Assembly: GCF_030503435.1 (NCBI RefSeq)
Contig: NZ_JAUKPO010000004.1
Coordinates: 62,001 to 126,000, forward strand
Length of the DNA stretch: 64,000 nt
Source of the DNA: Rhodocytophaga aerolata
Lineage (GTDB): Bacteria; Bacteroidota; Bacteroidia; Cytophagales; 172606-1
Reading direction: 5' to 3'
Shown here: positions 1 to 8,397 of the stretch, in pieces
How positions within the stretch are numbered: position 1 is the first letter of the stretch
Layout: each line of letters starts with the position of its first letter
Translations under genes and position numbers: made by a program
Notes under the pieces: model-generated
What the model saw: the letters and a program-made list of their open reading frames with translations, nothing else
What the model was told of the DNA's origin: nothing
Databases searched by the model: none

Positions 1-1
1 A

Positions 2-358
2 GACTTTGACCGCTGGCGTGAACTGCTAGGCCGTTTGGCAGAAGGGCACATGGAAGGCGTGGCCGTTTTACCCCTGGTTATTGGCGATCCTTTTTTCTAC
101 CGCAAACAAGTTCCTTTACTGGTAAGCGAATGGGGAGGTTTTGGCTTTGCCGATTATGGCGGACCAAGCGATTCTGAAGACCGGACTGAGAAAATCAGGC
201 AATTTAAACGGGAGCTCAGAAAACATCCAATTGCCGGAGATATTTATACGCAGGCAACCAATATAGAAGATGAACGCAATGGTTTGCTAGATCCTCATTC
301 CGGAGAACTTTCCGTTCCGCCCGGGCTACTGAACACCAGAAATGATTCTACTGACTGA
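2..358 (+). CDS. Glycoside hydrolase family 2 protein, C-terminal part (5' end outside window)
   Basis: The frame is open from the first base, so this is the 3' end of a longer gene; about 118 residues are visible. They match the end of the GH2 TIM barrel. The stretch LLVSEWGGFGF fits the strand carrying the catalytic nucleophile Glu (the SE(F/W)GG motif), and YTQATNIEDERNGLLD fits the conserved YTQ-x(2-3)-E-x-E-x-NGL segment near the end of GH2 beta-galactosidase and beta-glucuronidase-like enzymes. GH2 enzymes hydrolyse beta-galactosides, glucuronides or mannosides. The substrate cannot be told from this fragment, and no secretion signal can be assessed. Confidence 0.8.
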   Translation, partial: DFDRWRELLGRLAEGHMEGVAVLPLVIGDPFFYRKQVPLLVSEWGGFGFADYGGPSDSEDRTEKIRQFKRELRKHPIAGDIYTQATNIEDERNGLLDPHSGELSVPPGLLNTRNDSTD

Positions 359-384
359 AACAACCTACGACTAACTGGTATCCT

Positions 385-963
385 GTGACATATAATTTTC
401 AATCAGAAGCATTGGAAAAATTATTGCCTGCTGGTTTTAAAAAGCAGCGGAATACCTACTTTTTTATCCAGGAGCCCAATATCATGGTCTTATTCCGGAG
501 TTTTGATACGCAGAAGCCAGATGAATTTTTTCTGGCTTTTACCCATACATTCTTTTCAACTGTGCAGAGTAAGAGTGGGAAATACTTGTTACCTTCATTG
601 CTGGAACAATACCCCCTTTCTATCAATATTACCGAATTACGAGATCAATACAGGCAACATACCAGCGTACAAACGTTTACCTGCCCCTTGCATCATCTAA
701 CCCGGTCGTATCATCCGGCAACAGCTACTCAAGACAAACCTGGTTTATCGTTAGTAGCTTTTTTCAAGCGCCTTTTTACTAAAAACACAACCCCAGATTT
801 TGTGAATCCCATAGAAGTTACTTTGCAGGAAGGTATGCGGTTGTTTAGGGAGTTTTCTCCTTCCCTCTCTTACGAAATCTTATCAAAAAACAGGTTGTTC
901 AACCATGCCATACTAGAAACGCAACGACAGGAATGCCAGCAATATCTATCAAACGCTCGCTAG
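385..963 (+). CDS. Conserved hypothetical protein, possibly DUF4304-like
   Basis: A 192-residue protein starting with GTG, 26 bases after the GH2 gene. It has no signal peptide or membrane segment. The opening, EKLLPAGFKKQRNTYFF followed by FRSFDTQKPDEFFLAF, resembles DUF4304-type proteins, which begin with a helix, a GFKK-like turn and two beta strands, but the rest does not let me confirm this. The middle (residues 95-135) is basic and rich in turns. The function is unknown. It may be co-transcribed with the upstream glycosidase and converges on the next gene with only 28 bases between. Confidence 0.6.
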   Translation: MTYNFQSEALEKLLPAGFKKQRNTYFFIQEPNIMVLFRSFDTQKPDEFFLAFTHTFFSTVQSKSGKYLLPSLLEQYPLSINITELRDQYRQHTSVQTFTCPLHHLTRSYHPATATQDKPGLSLVAFFKRLFTKNTTPDFVNPIEVTLQEGMRLFREFSPSLSYEILSKNRLFNHAILETQRQECQQYLSNAR

Positions 964-991
964 AAGTGTCAGTTTTTTGGCAATAAAAGAG

Positions 992-1831
992 TTAGTGTTT
1001 CTTGTGCTTTGGTTCATAAATCAAGCGCATAAAAAAACTTAACCGTTCCTGGTCTTTCGATATGGGCACACCGGGGACAATACCCACCAGTAAATTCTCT
1101 GCGATACTCAGCCGCATTTGCGGACGAATAACCAAGTTGAAGTCTCCCTGCGCAAAATGTTTATTTATTTCCATTCCAATAAAATTTCTGGTATCTGGAA
1201 TCATATAATGAAAGTTGGTATGTAGCTCATACGACTTCTCCCAAAAGCTACCCGAGAAATGATAACGTAGTTGTGGCCCTGTATAAATCAATGAATGAAA
1301 GTTGGCTCCGATTCTTTTCGCCACTACCAGGAACGGATTTACCAGATATCCTGTAAACATATGGCGGGTAGTTAGTTTATCAAAACTTGCTACCTCCAAC
1401 TCATTCAAGTAACCAATGGCAGCCGATAGCCTGGCCCGCTGATGAACTAAAAAAGTATATTGCACTGCTGTTTTCAATGATTCAATCCGGTTAGCCGGCC
1501 TAAATTCTGTGCGGCTGTTGGGTGTATAAAATGTCAGGGGTACTTCCACCTCCATACCTACCCTGTTTATTGGGGCAAATTCATACTCTACTAACACCTG
1601 ATAAGAATCATAGGTGAGTTTATCCGTCATGCCCATGCCTATATTCCACTCCCGCTCGCCTTTTCTGGCCCCCAGGTCCCGGATCAAATCAATATACAAG
1701 GGTTCTGCATGCATAATTTTAAGAGGTACTTGGTGGGTATCTTTATCTGATTCCTCGAATGTTTGTGCATACATCGTAAGTGGATAACCAATCATATAAC
1801 TGGCAAGCAAGCAAATTTTATAAAAAGACAT
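992..1831 (-). CDS. Secreted/outer-membrane beta-barrel-like protein of the HAEPLYIDLIRDLGARKGE family
   Basis: I place the start at the ATG at 1831, because it begins a good signal peptide (MSFYKICLLASYMIGYPLTMYAQ) cleaved before TFEESDK. The frame stays open upstream to 1987, but that extension is low-quality sequence. The mature 255 residues begin with HAEPLYIDLIRDLGARKGE, a block I associate with a widespread Bacteroidota family of unknown role. Alternating hydrophobic and polar strands (YQVLVEYEFAP, VGMEVEVPLTF, LVIRPQMRLSI) suggest an outer-membrane barrel. The substrate is unknown. The last residues, EPKHKKH, end in a basic tail rather than the aromatic residue usual for barrels. Confidence 0.72.
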   Translation of the reverse strand: MSFYKICLLASYMIGYPLTMYAQTFEESDKDTHQVPLKIMHAEPLYIDLIRDLGARKGEREWNIGMGMTDKLTYDSYQVLVEYEFAPINRVGMEVEVPLTFYTPNSRTEFRPANRIESLKTAVQYTFLVHQRARLSAAIGYLNELEVASFDKLTTRHMFTGYLVNPFLVVAKRIGANFHSLIYTGPQLRYHFSGSFWEKSYELHTNFHYMIPDTRNFIGMEINKHFAQGDFNLVIRPQMRLSIAENLLVGIVPGVPISKDQERLSFFMRLIYEPKHKKH

Positions 1832-2085
1832 ATTATAATTATTAATATAATGTAATTTATTGAAAAGCAACATTATACCCTGTACCAGGTAAATAGTTGC
1901 TGTAACTGAGAAGGATTCAAAGATTTGTTGCTGCGTGAGTAATTTGGTTGTATTTACACATACACCTGCCTGATCTGCTGTGTACACTTATGGTAGTTCA
2001 TGCAGTGAAGCCAGCTCAAAAGGAAATTCGATCCATCCTTCACTAATTGCAAGAAGGTACAAAATAGCAGGTAGTAGCAGGAAAT

Positions 2086-2511
2086 TTACACGCAAAAGAG
2101 GTATTGGGGAGGCGGAGTAAGTGTTTCCAGAAATGGATTTACAAAAAACGAGGCAGAAGCTATTTTCTTTGCCTGTAAATTGCTGACAGGCATATTTCTG
2201 AAAATACTAGTTTTCAGGGTAACATATTCCATTTTCTTTAGCACATCATCTGTATCGTCTTGTGGGTCGGTGTTACAGTCTGAGGCATCCAGGTAATCTT
2301 CTAAAAGTATTTCAAGCAAAGAGTTGTCCGGGTCCTCCTGTGCTTGTAAAGCAACTGATTGCTTGTTTACCCACGTTGTTTCGATGGGTGCAAAAAACAG
2401 GGTGTTCAACATACAAAGCAAGCAGCCATAAACAGCCCATCTTGTGAACAGATTCACATTCCCGGGTTTGCTACGTTTAATAAAACTTGTTTTGATGTGG
2501 CTAAAAATCAC
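2086..2511 (-). CDS. Small hypothetical protein with one N-terminal hydrophobic segment
   Basis: A 141-residue protein with a basic N terminus (KTSFIKRSKPGN), a hydrophobic segment at about residues 24-42 (WAVYGCLLCMLNTLFFA) and an acidic middle (EDYLDASDCNTDPQDDTDD). The hydrophobic segment may be a signal anchor or a late signal peptide. The tail FVNPFLETLTPPPQYLFCV is rich in proline and aromatics. I do not recognise a domain. Short secreted proteins of this shape are common in Cytophagales; the leader protein at 41263-41685 is similar in build but not clearly homologous. It stands alone between two minus-strand genes. Confidence 0.5.
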   Translation of the reverse strand: MIFSHIKTSFIKRSKPGNVNLFTRWAVYGCLLCMLNTLFFAPIETTWVNKQSVALQAQEDPDNSLLEILLEDYLDASDCNTDPQDDTDDVLKKMEYVTLKTSIFRNMPVSNLQAKKIASASFFVNPFLETLTPPPQYLFCV

Positions 2512-2604
2512 TGGTTTTCTTATTAGTCGTATGTACTATACTTCAAAAAGCAGGTACGTGTTTCATTGATCAACGCACGAAATTACATTTATTGCCTGGA
2601 AAAG

Positions 2605-2646
2605 AAAACAGCAGAGCTCATTTAAGAACCCTGCTGTTTTTTACGT
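2605..2646 (-). terminator. Intrinsic terminator hairpin after the NIPSNAP gene
   Basis: A 10-bp perfect stem (AAAACAGCAG at 2605-2614, CTGCTGTTTT at 2631-2640) encloses a 16-base loop. The minus-strand transcript of the NIPSNAP gene reads through it after its stop at 2672, and U-rich sequence flanks the stem on both strands. Confidence 0.6.
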
Positions 2647-2671
2647 AAGTAAATTGACTTCTAGAATGCTT

Positions 2672-3457
2672 CTATTTGATAGTCGAGTAATCGGTTGGTT
2701 TCATATACACTGATTCTACTTTTTCTGTAAGAGAACCGTTTACTTCTGAGGCTTTTTTTACTTCTATCCATTTTGGATTTTCCCTAAATTCTTTAAACGA
2801 CTTTTCGCCAGCTTCTTTGCTGTTATGCGCCAGAATGTAAATGAGTGTATTGGGCTCCCCTCCATCTTTGGGAATAACTTCCCAGTAGCCGATATTGGTC
2901 ATGCCATGTTTTTCAAAAAGCTTGGTGGTGTGGTTGCGGAAACGGGCATGTAAATCTTTCAGTTTACCGGGAGCTGCCGTATAGGTACGCAATTCAAACG
3001 TCCGCCCATTTTTTCCTTTAGACGGCTTTATGTTCGGCGAATAATCCGTAGCATTCATAAAATAGGAATCTACTTTTGTTACAATCTTGCCATTCGCCTC
3101 GGAAGCTTTCTGAACTTTCTGCCAGTCGGGATCGGCTGAAAAATCTTTCCAGGCTTTCTCTCTGGCCTCTTTATCTTTGTAGGACAGCACATAAATAAGT
3201 TTATTCTCCGGATTGTCCAGAGGTTCCCAGTAGCCGATATTGGTCATGCCATGTTTTTCAAAAAGTTTGGTGGTATGGTTGCGGAAACGGGTATTCAAAT
3301 CTTCCAGCTTTCCGGGGGCGGCATAATATACCCGCATCTCATAATACTTGTTATCGGCTGCAGGGGAAGGGTTAATAGAAGGTGCAATACTGGCAACAGA
3401 GCAAATACTTGCTACAATTACGCACAGCAGAAAAGTAATTTTCCAGGGTTTACGCAT
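2672..3457 (-). CDS. Secreted protein with two NIPSNAP domains
   Basis: A 261-residue protein with an N-terminal signal peptide (KITFLLCVIVASICSVASIAPS). It contains two NIPSNAP domains (ferredoxin-like alpha-beta dimer fold) at about residues 37-145 and 150-255. Both carry the same block, RFRNHTTKLFEKHGMTNIGY, followed by WE, and a following LIY(V/I)L strand. NIPSNAP proteins are small and poorly understood; bacterial two-domain versions are predicted periplasmic proteins of unknown substrate. The two halves are almost identical in the core at the DNA level, which points to recent duplication or gene conversion. It is a single-gene transcript with its own terminator. Confidence 0.88.
   Translation of the reverse strand: MRKPWKITFLLCVIVASICSVASIAPSINPSPAADNKYYEMRVYYAAPGKLEDLNTRFRNHTTKLFEKHGMTNIGYWEPLDNPENKLIYVLSYKDKEAREKAWKDFSADPDWQKVQKASEANGKIVTKVDSYFMNATDYSPNIKPSKGKNGRTFELRTYTAAPGKLKDLHARFRNHTTKLFEKHGMTNIGYWEVIPKDGGEPNTLIYILAHNSKEAGEKSFKEFRENPKWIEVKKASEVNGSLTEKVESVYMKPTDYSTIK
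2881..3291. repeat. Pair of 66-bp near-identical direct repeats inside the NIPSNAP gene
   Basis: Bases 2881-2946 and 3226-3291 differ at only two positions, both third-codon changes. They encode the shared core of the two NIPSNAP domains, while the flanking parts of the domains have diverged much more. Confidence 0.9.
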
Positions 3458-3659
3458 AGATTTAAAAAATAAGAATAAAAATAGTGTACAATTCCGTGAA
3501 AGATACTAATCATATTGCTAAACTGATAAGGCTATCCAAAAAATTATACAAAAAGATCGCAAATCTATGCTATTCTACTGATTACAAATTATTGATCTTT
3601 CTCATTGGTTTGAATCATTTATCTTTTTAAACTTACTGCCGGATTTCACTTAAAACTCT

Positions 3660-4124
3660 ATGACACCAGAAGAACGTTTTGCCCAGCTTGGATTAGAATT
3701 ACCGCCTGCTCCTACACCCCTTGGTGTATACAAACCTCTATTGATAGATGGTAAACATTGTTATGTATCGGGCCACGGTACAGTAAAACCCGATAAGAGT
3801 TTGATTATTGGCCGGATAGGCAAAGACTTAACTCCCGAAGAAGGAAAGCTGGCAGCCCGGCAAGTAGGGTTAGCCATTTTATCCACTTTGAAAACAAATC
3901 TTGGGTCACTTAACAAAGTGAAACGGGTAATTAAAGTGTTAGGCATGGTTAATTGTGTACCTGATTTTGAAAAGCATCCCTTTATCATAAATGGTTGCAG
4001 CGAATTATTTGCCGCCGTCTGGGGAGAAGAGAACGGTATTGGGGTGAGAAGTGCCGTGGGTATGGGGTCTCTGCCAGATAATATCCCAGTAGAAATTGAA
4101 GCATTATTTGAACTGGCCGATTGA
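3660..4124 (+). CDS. RidA family protein (YjgF/YER057c/UK114 superfamily)
   Basis: A 154-residue cytosolic protein of the RidA superfamily, longer than canonical RidA (about 128) and similar to the Rid subgroups with a YVSGHGTVKPD strand. RidA proteins form trimers and hydrolyse reactive enamine/imine intermediates released by PLP-dependent dehydratases. GIGVRSAVGMGSLPDNIPVEIEALFEL is the usual C-terminal strand-helix-strand; its Arg matches the catalytic Arg that binds the substrate carboxylate. It is the first gene of a three-gene operon with a PLP enzyme and a dipeptidase, which fits an imine-clearing role for the adjacent PLP enzyme. Confidence 0.88.
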   Translation: MTPEERFAQLGLELPPAPTPLGVYKPLLIDGKHCYVSGHGTVKPDKSLIIGRIGKDLTPEEGKLAARQVGLAILSTLKTNLGSLNKVKRVIKVLGMVNCVPDFEKHPFIINGCSELFAAVWGEENGIGVRSAVGMGSLPDNIPVEIEALFELAD

Positions 4125-4165
4125 GTTCCGGTTCTACAATTTACGCTACGAATAGCAAATTCATT

Positions 4166-5275
4166 ATGGATCATTCTTGGTATAGGGTACAAAATATTGA
4201 CACCGTGGATTCCCCTGCCCTGCTTGTTTTTCCTGACAGGATACGGGAAAACATCCGTCTACTGAAAACGATGAGTCAGGGAGTAGACTGGCTGAGGCCG
4301 CATGTTAAAACGCATAAAATAGCTGAGGTAAGCCAGATGCTGATAGCTGAAGGGGTGTATAAATTTAAATGTGCGACTATTGCTGAAGCAGAAATGTTAG
4401 CCATGGCAGGCGCAAAAGATGTGTTGCTTGCCTATCAGCCCGTTGGCCCGAAAATTAACCGGTTACTTGAACTAGTCAGCACCTACCCTACTACAACTTT
4501 TTCCTGTCTTATTGACTCTATTCCAGCTGCTGAAGCCATAGCAAAAATTTTCTCTGCGGCTGGCAAAACTATTTCTGTGTTCATTGACCTAAATGTAGGG
4601 ATTAACCGCACAGGCATTTCTCCTGACCATGCAGCCTTAGAATTATACTTGTCTGCTGCACAAATGAGTGGAATTACGCCTGTGGGGTTGCATGCCTATG
4701 ACGGGCATTTGAGAGATGCTGATTTTACTCTACGCAAACAAAAGGCAGATGAGGCTTTTAAACCTGTATTGGACTTAGCTGCACAACTAGCTGATAAAGG
4801 CTATGCCTATCCGATACTTGTTGCCGGAGGTTCCCCCACTTTTCCTATTCATGCTCAACGCAATGGAATTGAGTGCAGCCCTGGCACGTTCATTTTTTGG
4901 GACTGGGGCTATCATACCCAGCTTCCTGAACAACCCTTTCTATTTGCGGCTCTTCTTGTCACCAGGGTTATTTCAATTATTGATGCGAATACCCTTTGCC
5001 TGGATTTGGGGCACAAATCCGTAGCTGCAGAAAACCCTTTGCCCAGGGTAACGTTTCTAAATGTTACCGGCGCACAGCCACTTTCACAAAGTGAAGAACA
5101 CATGGTAGTAAGCGTACAAGACAGCCGTTCTCACAAAGTTGGCGATGTGTGGTATGGGGTTCCTGTTCATATTTGCCCAACGTGTGCCTTATACGATTCT
5201 GTATACGTAGCAAACGATCATACCATTGTTGATAAATGGGCAGTAATTGCCCGGAACAGAGCCATCCATATCTAA
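4166..5275 (+). CDS. D-threonine aldolase / D-serine dehydratase-like PLP enzyme
   Basis: A 369-residue fold-type III (alanine-racemase-like) PLP enzyme. I use the ATG at 4166; the frame is open from a TTG at 4121 that overlaps the RidA stop, but the conserved N terminus (DTVDSPALLVFPDRI) begins soon after 4166. RPHVKTHK contains the PLP-binding lysine (about residue 48). VPVHICPTCALYDSVYVA near the C terminus holds the His and Cys that bind the metal in D-serine dehydratases; D-threonine aldolases have His and Asp there. The likely reaction is cleavage or dehydration of a D-3-hydroxyamino acid; the exact substrate is open. The neighbours RidA and an M19 dipeptidase support D-amino-acid catabolism. 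Confidence 0.85.
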   Translation: MDHSWYRVQNIDTVDSPALLVFPDRIRENIRLLKTMSQGVDWLRPHVKTHKIAEVSQMLIAEGVYKFKCATIAEAEMLAMAGAKDVLLAYQPVGPKINRLLELVSTYPTTTFSCLIDSIPAAEAIAKIFSAAGKTISVFIDLNVGINRTGISPDHAALELYLSAAQMSGITPVGLHAYDGHLRDADFTLRKQKADEAFKPVLDLAAQLADKGYAYPILVAGGSPTFPIHAQRNGIECSPGTFIFWDWGYHTQLPEQPFLFAALLVTRVISIIDANTLCLDLGHKSVAAENPLPRVTFLNVTGAQPLSQSEEHMVVSVQDSRSHKVGDVWYGVPVHICPTCALYDSVYVANDHTIVDKWAVIARNRAIHI

Positions 5276-5306
5276 GTAGTTCACCTTTTCGTTCGTAGTA
5301 AAGTAT

Positions 5307-6383
5307 ATGTTTATAGTAGATGCACACCTGGATTTAAGCATGAATGCCATGGAATGGAACCGGGATCTCCGGAAAACAGTACAGGAGATCCGGAACCGGG
5401 AACAAGGCCAAACCGACAAACCTGACCGGGGAAAAGGCACAGTTGCTTTTCCTGAACTTCGGAAAGGTAACATAGGCTTAGTAGTAGCCACGCAAATTGC
5501 TAGATATGTAGCCCCTGACAATTCACTCCCTGGTTGGCATTCTCCCGAACAGGCATGGGCCCAAACACAAGGGCAATTAGCTTGGTACAAAGCCATGGAA
5601 GAAGCCAGAGAACTTACGCCCGTTACCGACCTGGCATCCCTGGAAAAACATTTATCTGTCTGGCGCGATGAATTGCCTTTTTTGAACAAACCGATTGGTT
5701 ATATCCTCAGCCTGGAAGGCGCAGACTCGCTTGTTACACTCAACCATCTGGAAAAGGCGTATGCTTATGGTTTACGGGCAGTAGGGCCTGGCCATTATGG
5801 CCCAGGTAGATATGCCCAGGGAACGAATGCCACTGGAGGTATTGGGCAAAGAGGCCGCGACCTGCTAAAAGAAATGGAAAGGCTGAATATCATCCTGGAT
5901 GCTACACATTTAAGTGACGACAGTTTCTGGGAAGCTATGGATCATTTTCATGGCCATGTCTGGGCCAGTCATAATAATTGCAGGGCATTGGTAAACCATA
6001 ACCGCCAGTTTGATGACCAACAGATTAAAGAACTTATTGGCAGAGGGGCAATTATAGGAGGTGTACTGGATACCTGGATGATGGTGCCTGGCTGGGTAAG
6101 AAAAGAATCCACTCCTGAAGGTATGAATTGTAATCTGGAGAAAATAATTGATCATCTGGATCATATATGCCAGCTAGCTGGAAATGCCTTGCACGTTGGC
6201 ATAGGTTCTGATCTGGATGGCGCTTTTGGAAAAGAGCAAAGTCCTTATGACCTGGATACGATTGCCGATCTGCAAACACTTCCCGCTTTGCTTGGCAAAC
6301 GGGGCTATACATCAACAGATATAGAAAACATTATGCATAATAACTGGCTTCGTTTTTTAAGAAAAGCATGGGCTGTCGCCTAA
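5307..6383 (+). CDS. Membrane-dipeptidase-type peptidase M19
   Basis: A 358-residue enzyme of the renal dipeptidase family (M19, amidohydrolase fold), which cleaves dipeptides and often accepts a D-residue at the C-terminal position. All metal ligands of the binuclear zinc site are visible: HLD in VDAHLDL near residue 5, Glu in LSLEGAD (about 133), His in DATHLSD (about 198) and His in ASHNNCRALVNHNR (about 220). Asp in GIGSDLDG is also present. No signal peptide is present, so it is probably cytosolic. It starts 31 bases after the PLP enzyme and closes the RidA-PLP-dipeptidase operon, suggesting dipeptides with D-amino acids as substrates. Confidence 0.92.
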   Translation: MFIVDAHLDLSMNAMEWNRDLRKTVQEIRNREQGQTDKPDRGKGTVAFPELRKGNIGLVVATQIARYVAPDNSLPGWHSPEQAWAQTQGQLAWYKAMEEARELTPVTDLASLEKHLSVWRDELPFLNKPIGYILSLEGADSLVTLNHLEKAYAYGLRAVGPGHYGPGRYAQGTNATGGIGQRGRDLLKEMERLNIILDATHLSDDSFWEAMDHFHGHVWASHNNCRALVNHNRQFDDQQIKELIGRGAIIGGVLDTWMMVPGWVRKESTPEGMNCNLEKIIDHLDHICQLAGNALHVGIGSDLDGAFGKEQSPYDLDTIADLQTLPALLGKRGYTSTDIENIMHNNWLRFLRKAWAVA

Positions 6384-6470
6384 TCTTTTGTACTTTACTT
6401 GATTGACTTTGATACTTATTCTGCCAGCTACAACTGTTTTTTAGTTAGCATTCTACTATTTTATACAACT

Positions 6471-6944
6471 ATGGCTATACAAACCAACACCATTTATCAG
6501 ATCATTGAAAAGGGAAAACCCGAACCAGACTGGAATGCCTTGCTTACCGAGATGCTTCAGGTATATGATTGCACAACCGGTACTATTCACCTAAGTACCC
6601 CTGAACAGGATATTTTGCATTTAAAAGCATACAAAGGAATACCTGAGTTTTTACTTCCTAAAATGTCTGTAATTCCTGTTGGCAAAGGAATGGCAGGTAT
6701 TGCAGCCCAACGCAGAGAAGTAGTACAAATGTGTAACTTGCAAACAGATGAATCTGGTGTTGCGCGGCCTTCAGCCAAAGAAACCAAAGTAGAAGGATCA
6801 ATGGCAGCACCTATGTTGTTGAACGACAAACTTTATGGCACACTCGGCGTAGCAAAACCAGTACCCTACGAATTTACCCAGGAAGAAATTGATACTTTAA
6901 TGCAAATCGGACAACGCATAGCCCAACAATTTGAGAAAAATTAA
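6471..6944 (+). CDS. GAF domain-containing protein
   Basis: A 157-residue protein that is essentially one GAF domain (residues 15-155). I use the ATG at 6471 (MAIQTNTIYQ); the upstream frame to 6399 lacks family features. The pattern GTIHL-x-LHLKAYKGIP-x-KGMAGIAAQRREVVQMCNL-x-GSMAAPMLLNDKLYGTLGV is the usual GAF order. There is no output domain, so it is either a small-molecule sensor acting on a partner or a member of the standalone group near free-methionine-sulfoxide reductases, whose catalytic Cys pattern I do not see here. It lies 87 bases after the dipeptidase gene. Confidence 0.85.
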   Translation: MAIQTNTIYQIIEKGKPEPDWNALLTEMLQVYDCTTGTIHLSTPEQDILHLKAYKGIPEFLLPKMSVIPVGKGMAGIAAQRREVVQMCNLQTDESGVARPSAKETKVEGSMAAPMLLNDKLYGTLGVAKPVPYEFTQEEIDTLMQIGQRIAQQFEKN

Positions 6945-6946
6945 GC

Positions 6947-6982
6947 TTACTACGGCGCATACACCTGAATGCGCCGTAGTAA
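6947..6982 (+). terminator. Hairpin terminator after the GAF gene
   Basis: A perfect 14-bp stem (TTACTACGGCGCAT at 6947-6960 and its complement at 6969-6982) with an 8-base loop begins two bases after the GAF stop codon. There is no U-tract, so it may act as an RNA stability element instead. Confidence 0.6.
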
Positions 6983-7066
6983 ATTCACCATTTGCTCATC
7001 CATCCGGCTACTTTTACGTAAACTTCATTAATCTTCAAAACAGTAGCAGTATTAAATAACCGGACT

Positions 7067-7546
7067 ATGACTAAACAAGATGCTCTTTTTCATGCTTCCC
7101 GCACAGGTGACACAGCTCTACTTCAAGAGTTGCTCGCCGAAAATGCAGAGGTAAATATACAAGACAACCGGGGCTATACCCCTTTAATTGTGGCTTGCTA
7201 CAATGGTCAATTGGAGGCAGCCCGCATGTTAATGGAAGCGCAGGCCGATATTAATGCACAGGACTATGGTGGCAATACTGCGCTGATGGGTGTTAGCTTC
7301 AAGGGGTATGCCGACATTGCGGAATTACTCATTGCAAACGGGGCCGACTTAAATATTCAACATGGCAATGGAGGAACAGCCTTGATGTTTGCCGCTATAT
7401 TTGGCAGAAATGAATTAGTAAAAGTATTATTGAAGCATGGAGCCGATACCACTATCCGGGAGAGCCGTGGCCTTACAGCACTGGATCTAGCTATTCAGCA
7501 AGGTAACGAACCAGCTATTGCTATGATTCAAGCATCACATTCATAA
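7067..7546 (+). CDS. Ankyrin repeat protein
   Basis: A 159-residue protein made entirely of about four to five ankyrin repeats of 33 residues, each with the G-x-TPL-x-A helix start and the ADIN-x-QD / ADLNIQ hairpin (for example RGYTPLIVACYNGQLEAARML and GNTALMGVSFKGYADIAELL). Ankyrin repeats mediate protein-protein contacts; no enzymatic domain or secretion signal is present, so the partner is unknown. It is preceded by the GAF terminator and stands as a single gene. Confidence 0.93.
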   Translation: MTKQDALFHASRTGDTALLQELLAENAEVNIQDNRGYTPLIVACYNGQLEAARMLMEAQADINAQDYGGNTALMGVSFKGYADIAELLIANGADLNIQHGNGGTALMFAAIFGRNELVKVLLKHGADTTIRESRGLTALDLAIQQGNEPAIAMIQASHS

Positions 7547-7942
7547 AACAGCTAAATTCTCTTTTTGAAACTTAATAAGGTATGTCGCTTTCTGTATAGC
7601 ACAAAACCTGGATATCTTACATAGATTTATCTCTGTTTTTATATGATTGTTTCAGATTCCCTAAGCTAACTTGAAAATTTTCACGCAGAATTATGAAATT
7701 GTGCTAACTTTGAGCTAATAACCCGTTAGATACACTGTAGGCAGTAAGTTACAAAATACCAATGTCATAAAATCTATATCAAATTATTACAACAACCAGA
7801 GATTCTGCCCTGCAATGTTAAGATATTTACATAACCTTCCTACATTTGTCTATCTGTAATAATTAATTCTGTATACTGGCGTAAAGCTTATTTTTTTTAG
7901 AAAACCCGATATAAATATTCTCACTTGGCTACTATAAACAAT
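7547..7942. other. Intergenic region, 396 bases, no gene seen
   Basis: AT-rich sequence without a credible frame on either strand. TAACTTTG at 7705-7712 fits the Bacteroidetes -7 box, but no TTTG sits at the right distance and it is over 220 bases from the next start, so I do not assign it. Confidence 0.6.
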
Positions 7943-8317
7943 ATGAAAAAAGAGGAAGGTAAAAAGTACGAACACAATGGCAAAACCATTAAGTTAATTC
8001 CTGCAAAAAGAGTAAAAAAAGTAAGTGCCAGTAATGATTCGGATGATGTGCAAGAAAAGGTAAGTACTGAACGGAAAAAGAAAACAGCTGAACCCGAAAA
8101 AGCATCAGCAAAATTTGCTGTAAATGATAAGGTTGTTTTAAAAAATATTCCCCCGGAATATGCAGGCTATGGGTTTGCAGAAAGCACGGTTGTTAAAGTT
8201 TTTAAGTCTACCAGTGAAAATGAATACCGGTACACGATAAAATCTTCTACAGGCCAGGAACTGGCATTATTAAAAGAAAACCAGTTAAAGGTTAGAAAAG
8301 TTAACTTCAAGAAGTAA
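7943..8317 (+). CDS. Small lysine-rich hypothetical protein with a beta-rich C-terminal half
   Basis: A 124-residue cytosolic protein. The ATG at 7943 is preferred over the in-frame TTG at 7925. Residues 1-58 are very rich in Lys, Glu and Ser (for example KRVKKVSAS, TERKKKTAEPEKAS) and probably disordered. Residues 60-124 look like a small beta barrel (KFAVNDKVVLKNIP, STVVKVFKS, EYRYTIKSSTGQELALLKENQLKV), similar in pattern to KOW/SH3-like folds. The basic tail VRKVNFKK could bind nucleic acid. I do not recognise the family. A strong terminator follows. Confidence 0.65.
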   Translation: MKKEEGKKYEHNGKTIKLIPAKRVKKVSASNDSDDVQEKVSTERKKKTAEPEKASAKFAVNDKVVLKNIPPEYAGYGFAESTVVKVFKSTSENEYRYTIKSSTGQELALLKENQLKVRKVNFKK

Positions 8318-8346
8318 CTATTAGACAGCTTTTCCGGCAAAACAAC

Positions 8347-8382
8347 AAGACACCAGATTTATACAATCTGGTGTCTTTTTTT
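8347..8382 (+). terminator. Intrinsic terminator
   Basis: A 13-bp perfect stem (AAGACACCAGATT at 8347-8359, complement at 8365-8377) with loop TATAC is followed by a T-run to 8382. It ends the lysine-rich gene and, read from the other strand, may also stop the convergent beta-helix gene. Confidence 0.85.
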
Positions 8383-8397
8383 CAATACAACGTTATT

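Noticed and set aside
1832-1987. Extended N terminus of the outer-membrane-like protein
   Set aside because: The ATG at 1831 starts a good signal peptide; the extension would bury it and reads like untranslated sequence.
5189-5689. 166-codon minus-strand frame over the PLP enzyme and dipeptidase genes
   Set aside because: Spans the junction of two real plus-strand genes and shows no domain; rich in Ser and Cys as shadows often are.
7705-7712. TAACTTTG as promoter for the lysine-rich protein
   Set aside because: No -33 box at the right distance and more than 220 bases from the start codon.
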